In this document: piece after piece, positions 7,211-9,813 of the stretch | How positions within the stretch are numbered: the stretch's first letter is position 1 | Layout: the number at the start of each line of letters is the position of its first letter | The notes under the pieces: model-generated | The model's database searches: none | What the model was told of the DNA's origin: nothing | What the model saw: only the letters and a program-made list of their open reading frames with translations | Assembly (NCBI GenBank): GCA_030638765.1 | Contig: DAOWDZ010000266.1 | Coordinates: 1-9,813 of the forward strand | Direction of reading: 5' to 3' | Origin: Desulfocapsa sp. | GTDB lineage: Bacteria; Desulfobacterota; Desulfobulbia; Desulfobulbales; Desulfocapsaceae | DNA length: 9,813 nucleotides | Made by a program: the position numbers and the translations under genes

Positions 7211-7534
7211 ATGAATCTTTCAGTAGATCCCAGGTCAATTCAAACATCGACAAACATCAAAGATAAGGCAACTGATCCCAAATCGCAGGAACTTGCAAAA
7301 CTGCGTAAATCATGCCGTGAATTCGAAGCCATTTATGTTAACGAAATGTACAAAAACATGAGAAAATCCATTCCAGATTCTGGTATTTTTGAAAAGAATA
7401 CAGGTGATACTTTATATCAGGAAATGCTCGACATGGAGATGGCAAAACAGACTGCAGCCGGTGATGGGATAGGTATCGGAAAAACCATGTATGAACAGTT
7501 AAAAAAGCAGCATTATCCTGATACTGAAAAATAA
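7211..7534 (+). CDS. flgJ: Rod-binding protein FlgJ, single-domain (rod cap, no muramidase domain)
   Basis: A 107-residue protein matching only the N-terminal rod-binding half of Salmonella FlgJ (313 residues). The signature is CREFEAIYVNEMYKNMRKSI (35-54), followed by GDTLYQEMLDMEMAKQTA and GDGIGIGKTMYEQL (85-98). It should act as the scaffold under which FlgF and FlgG polymerise in the periplasm. The C-terminal peptidoglycan hydrolase domain is absent, as is common outside gamma- and beta-proteobacteria, so another hydrolase must open the wall. The stop is genuine and is followed by non-coding sequence, so this is not a recent truncation. ATG 7211 has no Shine-Dalgarno: the 41 bp after flgI are A/T rich. 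An ATG at 7184 in the same frame meets a stop after three codons. It is the last gene of the rod/ring operon. Confidence 0.92.
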   Translation: MNLSVDPRSIQTSTNIKDKATDPKSQELAKLRKSCREFEAIYVNEMYKNMRKSIPDSGIFEKNTGDTLYQEMLDMEMAKQTAAGDGIGIGKTMYEQLKKQHYPDTEK

Positions 7535-7550
7535 TTTTTGCTAATTACTA

Positions 7551-7739
7551 CTAATGCACAGCTTGTAACAATTTTCTAGATCCCCGATAACAACCTTCGG
7601 GGATGACGACAGATTCTAATATTTTGATATTTATTTTCAATTCTATTCTTTCCTCCACTCGATCTCCTTTTTTTTCAGACTGACTGCTCAAAACAAAATT
7701 CTTTTTCCAACCAATCCGTTTTAAATAAAAAAACATCAT
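7551..7739 (-). CDS. Doubtful 62-residue ORF, possible remnant resembling a PilZ N-terminus
   Basis: The only sizeable frame in the gap, on the opposite strand to all neighbours. It starts with two consecutive ATG codons (7739, 7736) after a weak AGG. Residues 25-40 read GDRVEERIELKINIKI, which has the RxxxR (R27, R31) followed by alternating hydrophobic residues seen at the start of c-di-GMP-binding PilZ domains. The second PilZ motif (D/N-x-S-x-x-G) is absent, and the frame ends soon after GCYRGSRKLLQAVH. If real it would be a decayed or truncated gene. Chance is quite possible in AT-rich DNA of this length, and the inverted repeat at 7580-7604 lies inside it. Confidence 0.22.
   Translation of the reverse strand: MMFFYLKRIGWKKNFVLSSQSEKKGDRVEERIELKINIKILESVVIPEGCYRGSRKLLQAVH
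7580..7604. terminator. Inverted repeat after flgJ, possible weak terminator
   Basis: ATCCCCGA (7580-7587) pairs exactly with TCGGGGAT (7597-7604) around a 9-base loop, giving a GC-rich 8-bp stem 45 bp after the flgJ stop. The position suits the end of the rod/ring operon. However, no T-run follows on either strand: the + strand continues GACGACAGATTC. An intrinsic terminator is therefore not well supported. It could be a processing or stability structure for the 3' end of the flgJ mRNA. Confidence 0.35.
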
Positions 7740-7745
7740 AACGCC

Positions 7746-7773
7746 TAAACTTATATCTCCAATCTTCCGATAA
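7746..7773 (+). promoter_or_regulatory. Sigma-28 (FliA) promoter of the flgM-flgN-flgK operon
   Basis: TAAAC at 7746-7750 and TCCGATAA at 7766-7773 (7 of 8 to GCCGATAA) are separated by 16 bases counted from TAAA, exactly the spacing of the site before flgF. Both sites also share CC immediately before TAAA. The start point would be near 7780, giving a leader of about 70 nt before the gene at 7851. A late-class promoter is expected here because the operon carries flgM, flgN and flgK. Confidence 0.82.
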
Positions 7774-7809
7774 AGTATACAAGAGAAAATTTTATTATAC
7801 TCTTCACAC

Positions 7810-7842
7810 CCTGCAAGGATGCAGGTAAATATCGCAAGGAGG
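7810..7842 (+). promoter_or_regulatory. Putative two-site CsrA-binding leader overlapping the ribosome binding site
   Basis: CCTGCA (7810-7815) and TGCAGG (7820-7825) form a 6-bp stem with loop AGGA, placing GGA in the loop. The core CAAGGATG equals the central part of the CsrA SELEX consensus RUACARGGAUGU. A second AAGGA at 7836-7840 lies inside the perfect Shine-Dalgarno AAGGAGG (7836-7842), 8 nt before ATG 7851. The two GGA triplets are 21 nt apart, within the range one CsrA dimer can bridge. This is the arrangement of the Bacillus hag leader. csrA often follows flgK-flgL and fliW in such clusters, but those genes lie beyond the window. Functional assignment is inference. Confidence 0.5.
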
Positions 7843-7850
7843 CGTAAACA

Positions 7851-8441
7851 ATGGCAAATTCAATAGACGTAAGTAAGCAGGCTCATCTTGATCCCCACCA
7901 GTTACAACGACACAACAACGAAAGCCTGGAAAAACTTGCAGAAAAAACAGTTAAAAATGCAACTTCACCAGAAATCGAACAAGATACAGTGACTCTTAAC
8001 TCAGAACAACAGGAAAAATCTGTAACCTACTCCAACGTATTAACAATTCAAACCGGAGAAGATCAGGACAAGTACAATATGTTAAGAGGACTGGTTGCCA
8101 ATATGCTCAAGGAGCAGGGCATTGAATTAAAAGTTACTGCCGGCGATAAGGAAATCAATCTCAACGAAATCACCCAGGAAGAAGCTGTCGAATTAATTGA
8201 TGAAGATGGGTATTTCGGTGTTGACCAAACCTCTGATCGTATTGTAGATTTTGCCATAGGTATTTCAGGTAATGATCCTTCACGACTCGATGCAATTAAA
8301 GAAGGTGTAGAAAACGGATTTAACGAAGCACTTGAAGCATTTGGCGGATGGCTACCAGATATTTCCTACGATACCTATGACGCAGTAATGAGCAAACTTG
8401 ACGCCTGGGCTGATGTTGACAGCACCGAACAGGCCTCATAA
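7851..8441 (+). CDS. Unrecognised flagellum-linked protein, first gene of the flgM operon
   Basis: A 196-residue acidic protein that I cannot assign. It has no signal peptide or membrane segment. Residues 1-60 are rich in Asn, Gln, Ser and Glu and look disordered; they include DTVTLNS (45-51), similar in style to N-termini of FlgM and other exported flagellar proteins. A folded part follows: a helix with KYNMLRGLVANMLKEQGIEL (74-93), then EEAVELIDEDGYFGVDQTSDRI. The C-terminal block has GISGNDPSRLDAIKEGVENG (137-156), AFGGWLPDISYDTYDAVM (163-180) and LDAWAD. I recall this C-terminal pattern from hypothetical proteins, some labelled DUF5610, but could not confirm it. A perfect AAGGAGG sets the start at 7851. 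It is the promoter-proximal gene of the sigma-28 operon, 21 bp before flgM. It may be a secreted late protein or a partner of FlgM/FlgN. Confidence 0.8.
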   Translation: MANSIDVSKQAHLDPHQLQRHNNESLEKLAEKTVKNATSPEIEQDTVTLNSEQQEKSVTYSNVLTIQTGEDQDKYNMLRGLVANMLKEQGIELKVTAGDKEINLNEITQEEAVELIDEDGYFGVDQTSDRIVDFAIGISGNDPSRLDAIKEGVENGFNEALEAFGGWLPDISYDTYDAVMSKLDAWADVDSTEQAS

Positions 8442-8462
8442 CAAAATAAGACAGGTGATACC

Positions 8463-8750
8463 ATGAGTGTTGAATTTAGAGGAATTGGTGGTCTTGGACA
8501 AATAAGCAGCCTAAAAAACAGCAGTAAAGCTGAATCCAGTAAAACAAGTTCTGCAAATGAATCGGATCAGGTCAGCTTTTCTTCAGTTTTACAGGATGTC
8601 AACAATGCACAACAAACAGGTGGTGACGTGAGTACAGACAGAGCAGATCGTGTTGCAGAACTCAAACAACAGGTCAGCGATGGTTCCTACGAACCTAATC
8701 TCAATAAAGTTGCCTCAAATCTTCTTCAGTTCCTTATGGAGGAAAAATAA
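8463..8750 (+). CDS. flgM: Anti-sigma-28 factor FlgM
   Basis: A 95-residue negative regulator that binds FliA in the cytoplasm and is exported through the completed hook-basal body, releasing sigma-28. The first 60 residues are rich in Ser, Asn and Gln and probably unfolded. The conserved C-terminal half carries DRVAELKQQVSDGSYEP (62-78), then VASNLLQFLMEEK, matching the FlgM pattern of a helix, a G-x-Y turn and a sigma-binding terminal helix. The N-terminus (MSVEFRGIGG) differs from the short MKI type start of most FlgM proteins I know. AGGTGAT at 8453-8459 is a strong ribosome binding site before ATG 8463. It sits directly before flgN. With fliA upstream and a sigma-28 promoter driving it, the loop is autoregulatory. 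Confidence 0.92.
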   Translation: MSVEFRGIGGLGQISSLKNSSKAESSKTSSANESDQVSFSSVLQDVNNAQQTGGDVSTDRADRVAELKQQVSDGSYEPNLNKVASNLLQFLMEEK

Positions 8751-8753
8751 GAA

Positions 8754-9107
8754 ATGTCTGCCAGCACCACACATCAATATCTTGTCCGCCTCCATGAGGT
8801 CATTCTTGAAGAACGTGAATGCACAAAAGTTCTTGATATGGCAACTCTTGCCAATATTATGCAAGAGAAAGAAGAACTTATCCAGGTTCTGGCACACATT
8901 CAAAAACTTGACAAACAAGATGAAGGGCTTGCAACAATTATCCGCAATGAGAACAGACGCAATGCTTATTTGTTTAAAGCAACTCTTGGCTGGATACGAG
9001 AAACAATGGAATTTTTTGGTAAAAAAACCGTGGCATCCAGTTATGCCTCAGATGCTGCTATTGTAAACTCTAAAATCAACGGACGACTCCTTTCAGGACA
9101 GGTGTAA
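8754..9107 (+). CDS. flgN: Flagellar export chaperone FlgN (for FlgK/FlgL)
   Basis: A 117-residue, mostly helical cytoplasmic chaperone that holds the hook-filament junction proteins FlgK and FlgL for export. The pattern is weakly conserved but typical: an early helix ending in LANIMQEKEELIQVL (32-46) with the family's K-E-x-L element, then NENRRNAYLFKATLGWI (66-82) with the conserved asparagines, and a C-terminal tail SSYASDAAIVN...GRLLSGQV resembling the tail of other FlgN proteins. It begins 3 bp after flgM, with GGAGG at 8738-8742 inside the end of flgM, and flgK begins 1 bp after its stop. Position between flgM and flgK is the strongest evidence. It contains one cysteine (C23) and no membrane segment. 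Confidence 0.88.
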   Translation: MSASTTHQYLVRLHEVILEERECTKVLDMATLANIMQEKEELIQVLAHIQKLDKQDEGLATIIRNENRRNAYLFKATLGWIRETMEFFGKKTVASSYASDAAIVNSKINGRLLSGQV

Positions 9108-9108
9108 C

Positions 9109-9813
9109 ATGGGCGGGTTATTAACAGCACTAAACGCAGGAAAAACATCTCTTAGTGTTAATCAAAAATCCATTGAGATCATTGGTAATAATATATCCAA
9201 TGTGAACACCGAAGGATATTCTCGCCAAAGCGCAGAGCTCGACCCCTACCCTTCCATGAATTTTGGCGGCTTCTTTGTCGGCCAGGGTGTTGTTGTGACA
9301 AATGTCCGACGTGACCATGATGTCTTTGTCACAAATATGCTTCAGGAAAGTTCAATTGAATTTGGCCTTCAGGATGGTCAGACAAGAGCACTCTCAGAAC
9401 TTGAACGAGTTTTCCCCATTGGCGAAGAAAATCTTTCCACAGAAGTTGATCGTTTTTTTGATTCCTGGCAGGAACTCTCTGCCAACCCCTCCGGTCTTGT
9501 TGAACGAGATATCGTTATCCAACGCGGAGAACTCCTTGCCGAAAAATTTAATAATACAACCGATTCTCTTAACAAAATATCAGAAAATATAAACGACGCT
9601 CTTATCTCAAAAATTGATGGTGTCAACTCACAAATAAACGAGATAGCAGAACTTAACAGTAGAATTTTTACCATTGAAATTCAGGGACAAACTGCCAATA
9701 GTGCCAGAGATCGCAGAGATCTGCTTGCCCAGGAGCTTGCAAGCTCGCTAGGCGTGCAGACCTATTATGACAACAAAGGTAATATGAACGTTCAATTGCC
9801 CGGTGGCTTACCA
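9109..9813 (+). CDS. flgK: Hook-filament junction protein FlgK (3' truncated by window end)
   Basis: First hook-associated protein (HAP1), joining hook to filament. 235 codons are visible from ATG 9109, and the frame is still open at the window end. The N-terminus reads MGGLLTALNAGKTSL, followed by the HAP/rod signature GNNISNVNTEGYSRQ (26-40). Further FlgK landmarks are VRRDHDVFVTNMLQ (67-80), a VDRFFDSWQELSANPSG segment (113-129), a long helix with INEIAELNSRI (176-186), and DRRDLLAQELASSLGV (201-216). All are standard and intact. The start lies 1 bp after the flgN stop, with AGGTG just upstream. The domain that follows and the C-terminal NVNLDEE-type helix are outside the window. flgL would be expected next. 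Confidence 0.96.
   Translation, partial: MGGLLTALNAGKTSLSVNQKSIEIIGNNISNVNTEGYSRQSAELDPYPSMNFGGFFVGQGVVVTNVRRDHDVFVTNMLQESSIEFGLQDGQTRALSELERVFPIGEENLSTEVDRFFDSWQELSANPSGLVERDIVIQRGELLAEKFNNTTDSLNKISENINDALISKIDGVNSQINEIAELNSRIFTIEIQGQTANSARDRRDLLAQELASSLGVQTYYDNKGNMNVQLPGGLP

Larger units (their letters stand above)
7535..7850. other. 316-bp intergenic region between the rod/ring operon and the late operon
   Basis: This gap separates flgJ from the next + strand gene. It is AT-rich, and between about 7640 and 7740 the + strand is pyrimidine-rich. From left to right it holds an 8-bp inverted repeat (7580-7604), a doubtful minus-strand ORF (7551-7739), a sigma-28 promoter (7746-7773) and a structured leader with a perfect AAGGAGG ribosome binding site (7836-7842). 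No + strand coding frame of useful length is present. No tRNA-like fold, direct repeat array or attachment-site duplication was seen. Confidence 0.85.

Noticed and set aside
7583..7590. CCCGATAA as a third sigma-28 -10 element
   Set aside because: No TAAA lies 14-16 bases upstream, and the bases are part of the 8-bp inverted repeat.

Overview
The window is a continuous flagellar gene cluster, with every convincing gene on the + strand. In order it holds flhF (3' part only), flhG, fliA, a small membrane-anchored SwrB-like gene, flgF, flgG, flgA, flgH, flgI, flgJ, a 316-bp non-coding gap, an unrecognised flagellum-linked gene, flgM, flgN and the 5' part of flgK. The L-ring lipoprotein FlgH and the P-ring protein FlgI show a Gram-negative cell. 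FlhF plus FlhG points to flagella placed and counted at the pole. A single-domain FlgJ, the order flhF-flhG-fliA-(small gene)-flgFGAHIJ-flgMNK and the AT-rich composition suggest a deltaproteobacterium (Desulfobacterota). That placement is inference, not a database result.

Bases 1-2724 form a tight regulatory block. flhF and flhG overlap by 8 bp, fliA starts 3 bp after flhG, and the SwrB-like gene starts 7 bp after fliA. It encodes the placement/number GTPase-ATPase pair, the flagellar sigma factor sigma-28 and a small membrane protein. Bases 2744-7534 are the rod and ring operon: proximal and distal rod (FlgF, FlgG), P-ring chaperone FlgA, L-ring FlgH, P-ring FlgI and rod cap FlgJ. A strong sigma-28 promoter match precedes flgF. 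Bases 7535-7850 are a gap holding an inverted repeat, a doubtful minus-strand ORF, a second sigma-28 promoter with the same geometry, and a leader that looks like a two-site CsrA target. Bases 7851-9813 are the late operon: an unknown protein, the anti-sigma factor FlgM, the export chaperone FlgN and the hook-filament junction protein FlgK.

The regulatory logic can be read from the DNA. FliA made from the first block should act on at least two promoters in the same window. One of them drives flgM, whose product inhibits FliA until it is exported, so there is a negative loop. The late operon's 5' leader carries a GGA-loop hairpin and a GGA-containing Shine-Dalgarno 21 nt apart, the layout of CsrA-repressed leaders such as Bacillus hag. 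I found no CRISPR array, tRNA, rRNA or insertion sequence, and no wholly new system. The most useful leads are the sigma-28 promoter in front of rod genes, the CsrA-like leader, the SwrB-like gene after fliA, and the unknown first gene of the flgM operon.
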